From: Pseudomonas putida
GTDB lineage: Bacteria; Pseudomonadota; Gammaproteobacteria; Pseudomonadales; Pseudomonadaceae
NCBI RefSeq assembly: GCF_030159595.1
Contig: NZ_BSKJ01000009.1
Coordinates: forward strand, 62,001-126,000
Length of the DNA stretch: 64,000 nucleotides
Direction: 5' to 3'
Shown here: positions 49,501 through 57,329 of the stretch, piece after piece
How the letters are laid out: the number at the start of each line of letters is the position of its first letter
Position numbering within the stretch: the stretch's first letter is position 1
Notes under the pieces: generated by a model
What the model was told of the DNA's origin: nothing
Database searches by the model: none
Seen by the model: only the letters and a program-made list of their open reading frames with translations
Position numbers and translations under genes: made by a program

Positions 49501-49539
49501 CAATGAAAACAGGAAAACGGGGTAGCACCTGCTACCCCG
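49501..49539 (-). terminator. Terminator-like hairpin between lolD and lolE
   Basis: CGGGGTAGCA-CC-TGCTACCCCG gives a perfect 10-bp stem (49518-49539). On the reverse strand it is followed at once by TTTTCCTGTTTTC. It lies between the lolD stop and the lolE start, in the direction of transcription, so it should terminate part of the message before lolE. Confidence 0.65.
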
Positions 49540-49548
49540 AGCAGTCGA

Positions 49549-50232
49549 TCAGATCGCCACCAGGTGGCCGTCGTCGAGCTTCAATACACGGTCCATCTGC
49601 CGCGCCAGGTTGAGGTCGTGGGTAACCACCAGAAACGCCGTGCGCGAAGCACTGGACAGTTCCTGCATCAGTTCCTGGATGCCCTGGGCGGTATGGTGGT
49701 CGAGGTTACCGGTTGGCTCGTCGAGCATCACCAGGCCTGGGCGATTGACCAGTGCCCGGGCAATCGCCACGCGCTGGCGCTCACCGCCAGACAGCTCGGC
49801 CGGTTTGTGGTTCAGGCGGTGGCCCAGGCCCACGCGCTTGAGCAGCGCCTCGGCACGCTCACGCGCCTCAGGGATAGGCGTGCGGCCGATCAACAGCGGC
49901 ATGCACACGTTCTCGATGGCAGTGAATTCCGGCAGCAGGTGGTGGAACTGGTAGACAAAACCCAGCTCGCGGTTGCGCAGCAGGCCACGGGCACGCTCGC
50001 CCAGTGCCGAAAGCTCTTCGCCAGCCAGCCAGACGCTGCCTTGGGTCGGCCGATCCAGGCCGCCCAACAGGTTGAGCAAGGTGCTCTTGCCAGAGCCCGA
50101 GCTACCGACGATGGCAATGCGCTCACCGGCGTGCAGCTCCAGGTTGAGGCCGGACAGCACCTTTACCGACTCCGGGCCCTCGTCGTAGGACTTGCCCAGG
50201 TTACGGCAACTCAGAACGGCTTTATCACTCAT
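49549..50232 (-). CDS. lolD: Lipoprotein-releasing ABC transporter ATPase LolD
   Basis: ATPase of 227 residues. Walker A GSSGSGKST, Q-loop in LGFVYQFHHLLPEFTAIENV, signature LSGGERQRVAIARAL, Walker B LVMLDEPTGNLD and the H-loop VVTHDLNLA are all intact. The start is ambiguous: ATG 50232 (MSDKAVLS) fits family starts, while ATG 50247 would overlap the lolC stop. Powers lipoprotein release through LolC/LolE. Confidence 0.92.
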   Translation of the reverse strand: MSDKAVLSCRNLGKSYDEGPESVKVLSGLNLELHAGERIAIVGSSGSGKSTLLNLLGGLDRPTQGSVWLAGEELSALGERARGLLRNRELGFVYQFHHLLPEFTAIENVCMPLLIGRTPIPEARERAEALLKRVGLGHRLNHKPAELSGGERQRVAIARALVNRPGLVMLDEPTGNLDHHTAQGIQELMQELSSASRTAFLVVTHDLNLARQMDRVLKLDDGHLVAI

Positions 50233-50239
50233 GCGCGAC

Positions 50240-51490
50240 TCACTCATAACGTAGCGCCTCTGCAGGCTGGGTGCGGGCCGCACGCCAGGCCGGGTACAGG
50301 GTGGCGAAGAAACTCAGGACCAGTGCCGCACCGCAGACCATGTACACGTCCTGGGCCTGGATCTGCGACGGCAGGTAATCGATGAAGTACACGTCGGCAT
50401 TGAGGAACTTGTGCCCGATCAGTTTCTCGATGCCGGCGATCGCCGCGCTCACGTTCAGCGCGGCGACGATCCCGACCACGGCGCCGATCAGGGTACCGAT
50501 CACCCCGATTACCGTGCCCTGGACCATGAAGATGAGCATGATCTGCCCGGGCGTGGCGCCCAGCGTACGCAAGATGGCAATGTCGCCGCGCTTGTCGTTC
50601 ACCACCATCACCAGGGTGGAAATGATGTTGAACGCCGCCACCGCCACGATCAGCAGCAACAGCAGGCCGATCATGGCTTTTTCCATGCGGATGGCCTGGT
50701 ACAGGTTGCCGTGGGTGCGGGTCCAGTCACGGCTGTAGTACTCCTGGTCACCCAGTTGCTGGGCAATGTTCCAGGCCACCCGTGGCGCCTGGAACAGGTC
50801 GTCGAACTTCAGGCGCAGGCCCTGCACCTGGTCGGGCTTCCAGCGGTGCAGGCGGGACAGGTCGCTGATGTTGGTCAGGCCCAGGTAGCCGTCGATCTCG
50901 CCCGCGCCCACATGGAAGGTGCCCACCACGGTGAAGCGCTTCATGCGCGGGAACATGCCGGCCGGCGTCACACTGACCTCGGGGGCGACGAAGGTGAGTT
51001 TGTCGCCGATGGCCACACCCAGCTTGGCGGCGGCCTTGTCGCCGATCATGATGCCCCACTCGCCCGGCGCCAGCTGGTCGAGGCGGCCTTGCAGAATGAA
51101 GTTGTCGATAATCGACACCTCGCGCTCGCGGGCCGGGTCGATGCCGTTGAGCAGCACCTTCTGCACCTTGCCGTCATGGGTCAGCAGGCCCTGCATCTGG
51201 GTGAAGGGCGCTACCGCCACCACCTGCGGATTCTGCTTTACTTGTTGGGCAAGGGCCGGCCAGTTGGCAATCGGCTGGCCGCTCTCCAGCGTGGCATGGG
51301 GAATCATGCCCAGCACGCGGGTGCGCATCTCGTGGTCGAAGCCGTTCATCACCGACAGCACCACGATCATCACCACCACGCCCAGGGCGAGGCCGATCAT
51401 CGAGGTCAGGGAAATGAACGAGACGAAGTGATTACGGCGTTTGGCACGGGTATAACGCGTGCCGATGAATGCGAAAAGAGGTCTGAACAT
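50240..51490 (-). CDS. lolC: Lipoprotein-releasing ABC transporter permease LolC
   Basis: Permease of 416 residues, first gene of lolCDE. Same layout as LolE: TM1 near 24-50 (TSMIGLALGVVVMIVVLSVM), periplasmic domain, then three more segments, with DIAILRTLGATPGQIMLIFM and TLYPAWRAARTQPAEALRYE at the C-terminus. The LolA-binding hook region would be in the periplasmic domain, around GTFHVGAGEIDGYLGLTN. It ends 8 nt before the ATG chosen for lolD and overlaps an alternative lolD start. The assignment of C versus E rests on gene order. Confidence 0.88.
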   Translation of the reverse strand: MFRPLFAFIGTRYTRAKRRNHFVSFISLTSMIGLALGVVVMIVVLSVMNGFDHEMRTRVLGMIPHATLESGQPIANWPALAQQVKQNPQVVAVAPFTQMQGLLTHDGKVQKVLLNGIDPAREREVSIIDNFILQGRLDQLAPGEWGIMIGDKAAAKLGVAIGDKLTFVAPEVSVTPAGMFPRMKRFTVVGTFHVGAGEIDGYLGLTNISDLSRLHRWKPDQVQGLRLKFDDLFQAPRVAWNIAQQLGDQEYYSRDWTRTHGNLYQAIRMEKAMIGLLLLLIVAVAAFNIISTLVMVVNDKRGDIAILRTLGATPGQIMLIFMVQGTVIGVIGTLIGAVVGIVAALNVSAAIAGIEKLIGHKFLNADVYFIDYLPSQIQAQDVYMVCGAALVLSFFATLYPAWRAARTQPAEALRYE

Positions 51491-51583
51491 GTCGGGGCTT
51501 GTTCGGATGAAAGGGAACGTCCTTGTGGCGAGGCGCCTACGGCGGCTTTACACTCGGACCACCGCCGCTACCTTGGGTTCGCC

Positions 51584-52168
51584 ATGACGACATTAGACGA
51601 AGAAGATCGCCGCGAATACTACCGCATCGAAGATCGGATCGCACTTCAAATCAGCCCCCTCAGCGCGGTCGAAGCCCTTGACCCAGATGTATTGCAAGAT
51701 GATTCCCCGCTGTTCAACCTGCTCAGCGAGCTGCACCTGTCCGACTTCGAGTCGCAGCACCTGCTGCGTCAGTTGAGCGACAAGGACCGCACCCTCGCGG
51801 CCTTCCTGCGGGCGCAGAACAAACGCCTCGACCTGCTCAGCGCAGTCATGGCCCAGACCCTGCTCGGCGAAGTAGGCCAGCCTCTGCCGGTGGTGCTTTC
51901 CGAGGGCGGTGTCGAATTCGCGCAGGCCACGCAGATTGCCCCAGGCACCCGGGTGAAAGTGAAGATGGTGCTGATGCCGCGCGCCCATGGCTTGCTGCTG
52001 CGCGGCAAGATCACCCACTGCGACCCACGCCCCGAAGGTGGCTTCGAGGTTGGCACCGAATTCATCGACATGACCGACGCCCAGCGTCAACTGCTGGCCC
52101 GCTATATCCTGCAGCGCCAGCAACAACAACGGCGCCAGCAGCTGGGACAGAACGATCCCGCCTCCTGA
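51584..52168 (+). CDS. PilZ-domain protein
   Basis: Protein of 194 residues. The start EEDRREYYRIEDRIALQI has the R-x3-R-like motif common in PilZ-linked (YcgR-N-like/PilZN) proteins. The rest has a helical middle (LHLSDFESQHLLRQLSDKDR) and a C-terminal PilZ-type barrel (GVEFAQATQIAPGTRVKVKM, GGFEVGTEFIDMTDAQRQLL). ATG 51584 is the first start behind the divergent lolC promoter region. In Pseudomonas this gene is regularly found divergent from lolCDE and in front of glpQ. c-di-GMP binding is plausible but the D/NxSxxG motif is replaced by SEGGVEF. Confidence 0.75.
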   Translation: MTTLDEEDRREYYRIEDRIALQISPLSAVEALDPDVLQDDSPLFNLLSELHLSDFESQHLLRQLSDKDRTLAAFLRAQNKRLDLLSAVMAQTLLGEVGQPLPVVLSEGGVEFAQATQIAPGTRVKVKMVLMPRAHGLLLRGKITHCDPRPEGGFEVGTEFIDMTDAQRQLLARYILQRQQQQRRQQLGQNDPAS

Positions 52169-52199
52169 GGCCATTTTTCCCCGATTTGAAGGAACGAAC

Positions 52200-52916
52200 G
52201 TGACCCTGATCTACGGCCATCGCGGCGCCAAGGGCGAAGCGCCCGAAAACACCCTGACCAGCTTCCGCCAGTGTCTGTCCCACGGCGTTACCCGCTGTGA
52301 GCTGGACCTGCACCTGTCAGCCGACAACGAGCTGATGGTCATCCACGACCCCACCCTCAAGCGCACCACTGGCAGGCGCGGCAAGGTGGTCGAGCACCCG
52401 GCCGCCGACCTGGTGAAGATCGATGCACGCAACGGCGGCCCGGGCCATGTGCAACCCTGCCCTATCCCGAAACTGGAAGAGCTGTTCGAGAAATGCCCGT
52501 TCGAGCACTGGCAGCTGGAGGTGAAAAGCGCTTCGCGCACCCGCGCTGCCACTACCGTGCTGGCGATTCGCGAACTGGCCCAGCAGTACGGCCTGCTGGA
52601 CAAGGTCACCATCACTTCCAGCTCACGCGAAGTGCTAGGTGCGGCCCTGGAGCTGGTGCCGGACGTGAAACGCGGACTGGTCGCCGAGTACGCCTGGCTC
52701 GACCCATTGAAGGTGGCACAGAACTATGGCTGCGAGATGCTGGCATTGAACTGGACACTGTGCACCCCTGAACGCCTGCTCAAAGCACAGGGCCAGGGTT
52801 TGCATGTGTCGGTGTGGACGGTCAACGAACCGGCACTGATGCGCCGGCTCGCGGACTTTGGCGTGGACAGCCTGATTACAGACTTTCCCGGTTTGGCCAA
52901 GACCACCCTCGGGTAG
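52200..52916 (+). CDS. glpQ: Glycerophosphodiester phosphodiesterase
   Basis: Enzyme of 238 residues that hydrolyses glycerophosphodiesters to glycerol-3-phosphate. GDPD hallmarks are IYGHRGAKGEAPENTLTSF with the catalytic His, the Glu/Asp metal ligands in CELDLHLSADNELMVIHDP, LKRTTGRRG, HWQLEVKS and VWTVNEPALMRRLADFGVDS. GTG start at 52200 with AAGGA upstream. No signal peptide, so it is cytosolic (UgpQ-like) rather than periplasmic. It follows the PilZ gene by 31 nt and ends at a hairpin. Confidence 0.88.
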   Translation: MTLIYGHRGAKGEAPENTLTSFRQCLSHGVTRCELDLHLSADNELMVIHDPTLKRTTGRRGKVVEHPAADLVKIDARNGGPGHVQPCPIPKLEELFEKCPFEHWQLEVKSASRTRAATTVLAIRELAQQYGLLDKVTITSSSREVLGAALELVPDVKRGLVAEYAWLDPLKVAQNYGCEMLALNWTLCTPERLLKAQGQGLHVSVWTVNEPALMRRLADFGVDSLITDFPGLAKTTLG

Positions 52917-52931
52917 GGTTGAATTCGGTCT

Positions 52932-52960
52932 CTCCGACCGGCTCAGGCCACCGGTCGGAG
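52932..52960. terminator. Hairpin between glpQ and sthA
   Basis: CTCCGACCGG...CCGGTCGGAG, a perfect 10-bp stem with a 9-nt loop, between convergent stops. No clear T-tract; probably acts from both sides. Confidence 0.6.
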
Positions 52961-52964
52961 CCGC

Positions 52965-54359
52965 TCAAAAAAGCCGGTTCAGGCCGTCGTAGGCAGCTAC
53001 CCGGTAGGCTTCGGCCATGGTCGGGTAGTTGAACGTGGTGTTGACGAAGTACTTCAGGTTGTTCTGCTCACCCGGCTGGTTCATGATCGCCTGGCCGATG
53101 TGGACGATTTCCGAAGCCTGGTAGCCGAAGCAGTGCACGCCGAGGATTTCCAGGGTTTCACGGTGGAACAGGATCTTCAGCATGCCCTGCGGCTCGCCGG
53201 CGATCTGCGCACGCGCCATGCCCTTGAAGAAGGCCTTGCCCACTTCGTACGGCACCTTGGCCTGGGTCAGTTCCTGCTCGTTCTTGCCGATCGAGCTGAT
53301 TTCCGGAATGGTGTAGATGCCGGTCGGTACGTCGTTGACGAAGCGCCAGCTGCCATTGTCGACGATGCTGCCAGCGGCCGAGCGGCCCTGGTCATGGGCG
53401 GCACTGGCCAGGCTCGGCCAGCCGATCACGTCGCCGGCACCGTAGATGTTCGGCACGCTGGTACGGTAGGCCTGGTCGACCTCGATCTGACCACGGCTGT
53501 TGACCTTGATACCAATGTTCTCCAGGCCCAGCTTGTCGGTGTTGCCGGTACGGCCGTTGCACCACAGCAGGGCGTCGGCCTTGATCTTCTTGCCCGACTT
53601 CAGGTGCAGGATCACCCCGTTGTCCAAGCCTTCGACGCGCTCGTACTCTTCGTTGTGACGCACGGTGATGTTGTTGTTGCTGAAGTGGTAGCTCAGTGCC
53701 TGGGAGATTTCCGAATCCAGGAAGCTCAGCAGCTGGCCGCGGTTGTCCACCAGTTCTACCAGCACGCCCAGGCCGCTGAAGATCGAAGCGTATTCGCAAC
53801 CGATCACGCCGGCACCGTACACGATCAGCTTGCGCGGGGTGTGGCTGAGGCTGAGGATGGTGTCGCTGTCGTAGACGCGTGGGTGGTGGAAGTCGATGTC
53901 GGCCGGGCGGTAAGGGCGCGAGCCGGTGGCAATGATGATGTGCTTGGCGTTGAGTTTTTCCACCACACCGTTCGGGCACACCACTTCGACGGTTTGCTCG
54001 TCGGCGAAGCTGCCAGTGCCGAAGAACACGTCAACGCGGTTGCGGGCGTAGTAGCCGGTGCGCGAGGCAACCTGCTTGGAAATGACCTTCTCGGCGCTTT
54101 TCAGCACATCCGGGAACGAGAACCAGCGCGGCTCACCGATGGCACGGAACATCGGGTTGGTGTTGAACTGCATGATCTGCCGCACCGAGTGACGCAGTGC
54201 CTTGGACGGGATGGTACCCAAGTGGGTGCAGTTGCCACCGACCTGGCGACGGTCATCGACCATCGCTACCTTGCGCCCTGCTTTGGCGGCGTTCATTGCC
54301 GCGCCTTCACCGGCCGGGCCGGAACCCAGCACCACTACGTCGTAGTTGTAGACAGCCAT
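52965..54359 (-). CDS. sthA: Soluble pyridine nucleotide transhydrogenase
   Basis: Cytosolic FAD enzyme of 464 residues that transfers hydride between NADPH and NAD+, balancing redox carriers. The FAD site is YDVVVLGSGPAGEGAAMNAA. The family-typical GGNCTHLGTIPSKAL has a single Cys where lipoamide dehydrogenases have two. The NAD-binding fold is KLIVYGAGVIGCEYASIFSG, and the second FAD loop NIYGAGDVIGWPSLASAAHD. ATG 54359 (MAVYNYD) is the family start. Gene order with glpQ and apbE is typical for Pseudomonas. Confidence 0.94.
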   Translation of the reverse strand: MAVYNYDVVVLGSGPAGEGAAMNAAKAGRKVAMVDDRRQVGGNCTHLGTIPSKALRHSVRQIMQFNTNPMFRAIGEPRWFSFPDVLKSAEKVISKQVASRTGYYARNRVDVFFGTGSFADEQTVEVVCPNGVVEKLNAKHIIIATGSRPYRPADIDFHHPRVYDSDTILSLSHTPRKLIVYGAGVIGCEYASIFSGLGVLVELVDNRGQLLSFLDSEISQALSYHFSNNNITVRHNEEYERVEGLDNGVILHLKSGKKIKADALLWCNGRTGNTDKLGLENIGIKVNSRGQIEVDQAYRTSVPNIYGAGDVIGWPSLASAAHDQGRSAAGSIVDNGSWRFVNDVPTGIYTIPEISSIGKNEQELTQAKVPYEVGKAFFKGMARAQIAGEPQGMLKILFHRETLEILGVHCFGYQASEIVHIGQAIMNQPGEQNNLKYFVNTTFNYPTMAEAYRVAAYDGLNRLF

Positions 54360-54563
54360 GCGTACTCCTTCAGAACTGGCCCGCAAGCCACGGTCGCTCG
54401 CGGGGCGCGATCATGCCGCCGGGGCGTCATGAGAAAATTCGGGTGCAGTCTAATCAAGCGTGAACGCCGCGCACATTAACCCTTGGTCGCGTCGTAGGCC
54501 AATTTCGCCCGCACTACATATGGTTCACCCATTCCCTGGCGGCAATCATCCCTGCCTGCGCTT

Positions 54564-55562
54564 TCAATCGCCTTTCACTGCCCATTCGAATGCGGGCGTA
54601 GCTCGGGAGACGAAGCCACCCTCGGCCCGAGTCACCAATACCGCAGCCAGGTCATGCGCCACGGCAAAGTCCCAGCCACGTTCAGGGCCAAGGATCAGCA
54701 GTAGCGTCGAATAACCGTCTGCCTGCAGCGCTGAGGCGTCGAGCACGGTGACGGCAGCCAGGTCGTGTTGCACCGGGCGCCCGAGGCGGGCATCGAAGGT
54801 GTGTGAATAGCGCCGGCCATTCTGCTCGAAATAGTGCCGATAGTCACCCGAGGTTGATACTGAAAGGCCATTGACCGGGATGATCTGGCGTGCAATCTGG
54901 CGGTCTTCGCGGGGCAGCTCCAGGGCAATGTGCCAAGGGCTGCCATCGGGTTTGCGGCCAACCGCCTTCAGCTCGCCAGTGGCCTCGGCGACAAAGCTGG
55001 TTACGCCCATGGCTTGCAGGCGTGCAGCGATCAGGTCGACGGCATGGCCGGCGGCGATGCTGTTGAAGTCGAGCTGCACCGGGGCGTCCTTGCACAGGGC
55101 CTGGCCTTCGATACGCAAGTGGCGATAGCCCACGCGCTGACGAACCTGAGCCAACGCTTGCGGGTCCGGCACCTGCTCGTGGCGGGCCTGGGGGCCGAAG
55201 CCCCACAGGTCGAGCAAGGGCTCGACGGTGAGGTCGAAGGCACCGTCGCTCTGCTCGGCAAGGTGCTGGCCGAGCTTGACCAGTTCGAGCATGTCGGATG
55301 GCAGGGCCAGGCACTGGTCGGCCGGCAACTGGTTGAACTGGCTGACGATGGAATCGCCGCGGTAGGTCGAGTACTGGTGGTCGATGTCGCCCAGGATGCT
55401 TTCGACCGCTGCCTGTACCTGGGCCGGCGCCGGGCCATCGGGCTCGCGGACGTACTGGATGCTGTAGCTGCTGCCCATGGTCGGGCCGCCCAGGCGCTCC
55501 AGCGTGGGGCCTTGGTTGCAGCCGGCGAGCAGCATGAGGGTGAGCAATAGAGCTGTGCGCAA
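54564..55562 (-). CDS. apbE: FAD:protein FMN transferase (ApbE lipoprotein)
   Basis: Periplasmic flavinyltransferase of 332 residues that attaches FMN to Thr of target proteins such as NqrB/C or RnfD/G. Lipoprotein signal: LLLTLMLLAGCNQGP, lipobox LAGC. ApbE motifs: GGPTMGSSYSIQYVREPDG, DGAFDLTVEPLLDLWGFGP, DFNSIAAGHAVDLIAARLQA, SVSTSGDYRHYFEQNGRRYS and HTFDARLGRPVQHDLAAVTV. In P. aeruginosa the gene lies next to nqr genes; here none are present between it and gapB. Confidence 0.9.
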   Translation of the reverse strand: MRTALLLTLMLLAGCNQGPTLERLGGPTMGSSYSIQYVREPDGPAPAQVQAAVESILGDIDHQYSTYRGDSIVSQFNQLPADQCLALPSDMLELVKLGQHLAEQSDGAFDLTVEPLLDLWGFGPQARHEQVPDPQALAQVRQRVGYRHLRIEGQALCKDAPVQLDFNSIAAGHAVDLIAARLQAMGVTSFVAEATGELKAVGRKPDGSPWHIALELPREDRQIARQIIPVNGLSVSTSGDYRHYFEQNGRRYSHTFDARLGRPVQHDLAAVTVLDASALQADGYSTLLLILGPERGWDFAVAHDLAAVLVTRAEGGFVSRATPAFEWAVKGD

Positions 55563-55585
55563 GGTTCAGGTTCTCGGTTGCCTGC

Positions 55586-55611
55586 ACTGGCTTGCCGGCG
55601 ATGAGGCCAGT
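55586..55611. repeat. REP-like half element
   Basis: CACTGGCTTGCCGGCGATGA is the core of the variant REP seen at 48.2 kb, without the CTCCCACAG arm or a partner. It sits upstream of apbE. Confidence 0.45.
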
Positions 55612-55650
55612 ACAGACACAGTAAATGCCCGATCAGTTCTTCAGGCAAAA

Positions 55651-55680
55651 AAAACGGGAACCCGAAGGTTCCCGTTTTTT
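55651..55680. terminator. Bidirectional rho-independent terminator
   Basis: CGGGAACC-CGAA-GGTTCCCG with A-runs before and T-runs after. It lies 19 nt beyond the gapB stop on the reverse strand, before apbE, so it separates gapB from apbE. The UUCG-type tetraloop and flanking A/T runs make it strong. Confidence 0.92.
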
Positions 55681-55698
55681 CATTGCCTTACAAGCGAA

Positions 55699-57162
55699 TC
55701 AGCGTGGAAACGCTGGCGGGTTCACACCGGCCATGTCTTCCATCACGCGAACCACCTGGCAGCTGTAACCGAATTCGTTGTCGTACCAGACGTACAACAC
55801 AACGCGGTTATCGTTGGCGATGGTGGCTTCGGCGTCAACCACACCGGCGTGGCGCGAGCCCACGAAGTCGGTCGAAACCACTTCCTGCGAGCTGACGTAG
55901 TCGATCTGCTTGTGCAGTTCCGAGTGCATGGCGGTCTGGCGCAGGTACTCGTTGATTTCGTCGCGGTTGGTGGCCTTTTCCAGGTTCAGGTTCAGGATGG
56001 CCATCGAAACGTTCGGCGTCGGCACACGAATGGCGTTGCCGGTCAGCTTGCCCTTCAGCACTGGCAGTGCCTTGGCAGCAGCAGTGGCGGCGCCGGTTTC
56101 GGTGATGACCATGTTCAGCGGCGCGGCACGGCCACGGCGGCTGCCTTTGTGGAAGTTGTCGATCAGGTTCTGGTCGTTGGTGAACGAGTGAACGGTTTCG
56201 ACGTGGCCATTGATGATGCCGTACTTGTCGTTGACAGCCTTGAGCACCGGCACGATGGCGTTGGTGGTGCAGGAAGCCGCCGAGATGATCTTGTCATCGG
56301 CAGCGATGTCACCGTGGTTGATGCCGTGCACGATGTTCTTCAGCGCGCCCTTGCCAGGTGCGGTGAGGATCACGCGGGCAGCGCCCGGGCAAGCCAGGTG
56401 CTGGCCCAGGCCGTCGGCATCACGCCATACGCCGGTGTTGTCGACGATCAGCGCGTTGTCGATACCGTACTGGGTGTAGTCGACTTCGCTCGGGCTCTTG
56501 GCGTAGATAACCTGGATCAGGTTGCCGTTGGCGGTGATGGTGTTGTTGGCTTCGTCGATGGTGATGGTGCCATCGAATGGGCCGTGCACCGAGTCACGGC
56601 GCAGCAGGCTGGCACGCTTGACCAGGTCGTTCTCGGCGCCTTTGCGCACGACGATGGCACGCAGGCGCAGGCCGTCGCCACCACCCGTCTTCTCGATCAG
56701 GATGCGCGCCAGCAGGCGGCCGATGCGGCCGAAGCCGTACAGGACAACGTCGGTGCCTTTGCGCGCCGAAGCGTTCTGTTGGCCAACCACCTCAGCCAGC
56801 TCTTCACGGACGAACTGCTCGGCAGTGCGGCCATTGCCTTCCTGCTTGAACTTGTTGGCCAGCTTGCCCAGGTCAACCGAAGCGGCGCCCAGTTTCAGCT
56901 CGCTCATGGCCTTGAGCAGGGGGAATGTCTCGTGGACGGACAGTTCGGTTTCGTCGGTTTGACGATGACGCGCAAAGCGGTGCGCCTTGAGGATCGAGAT
57001 AACCGAACGGTTGATCAGGCTACGGCCATAAATCGAGCTCACCACGTTGTTGTTGCGGTAGAGCTGACCGATAAGCGGGATCATCGCTTCAGCCAGGGCT
57101 TCACGATCAATCCACTCACCAAGACACTGGTCGGGCTTCTGAGTCACGGGAACCTTCCACAT
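55699..57162 (-). CDS. gapB: Glyceraldehyde-3-phosphate dehydrogenase, long type
   Basis: Dehydrogenase of 487 residues. After an extra N-terminal part of about 130 residues, not present in classical GAPDH (~335), comes the NAD-binding start DVVLYGFGRIGRLLARILIE. The catalytic Cys is in IISAASCTTNAIVPVLKAVN and the His in the later HSFTNDQNLID segment. RVPTPNVSMAILNLNLEKAT, YVWYDNEFGYSCQVVRVM and DNTGVWRDADG are further family regions. In Pseudomonas this long form is linked to gluconeogenic NADP-dependent activity, which suits P. putida's Entner-Doudoroff-based metabolism; that role is from family knowledge. Confidence 0.9.
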   Translation of the reverse strand: MWKVPVTQKPDQCLGEWIDREALAEAMIPLIGQLYRNNNVVSSIYGRSLINRSVISILKAHRFARHRQTDETELSVHETFPLLKAMSELKLGAASVDLGKLANKFKQEGNGRTAEQFVREELAEVVGQQNASARKGTDVVLYGFGRIGRLLARILIEKTGGGDGLRLRAIVVRKGAENDLVKRASLLRRDSVHGPFDGTITIDEANNTITANGNLIQVIYAKSPSEVDYTQYGIDNALIVDNTGVWRDADGLGQHLACPGAARVILTAPGKGALKNIVHGINHGDIAADDKIISAASCTTNAIVPVLKAVNDKYGIINGHVETVHSFTNDQNLIDNFHKGSRRGRAAPLNMVITETGAATAAAKALPVLKGKLTGNAIRVPTPNVSMAILNLNLEKATNRDEINEYLRQTAMHSELHKQIDYVSSQEVVSTDFVGSRHAGVVDAEATIANDNRVVLYVWYDNEFGYSCQVVRVMEDMAGVNPPAFPR

Positions 57163-57329
57163 GTAGGGACAGAAAAAAGGGGCTACATTATGACGCCCCG
57201 ACGCGGAACCGGCAATGAGCGCCTGTCGTAGTGACGCAAGCCAGCATTCACGCCCTTTCGAGCCTGACAGCCGGCACCGTCACCGGTACAATCGGTCTCT
57301 TTGCCGCAACGCTTGGAGTGCAATCTCCC

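Noticed and set aside
50411..51583. Extended upstream frame of the second PilZ protein
   Set aside because: The frame is open upstream only because it is antisense to lolC. The protein starts at ATG 51584.
53100..54479. 459-codon forward frame opposite sthA
   Set aside because: Shadow of sthA; no domain.
55477..57231. 584-codon forward frame opposite gapB
   Set aside because: Shadow of gapB; it also crosses a strong terminator.
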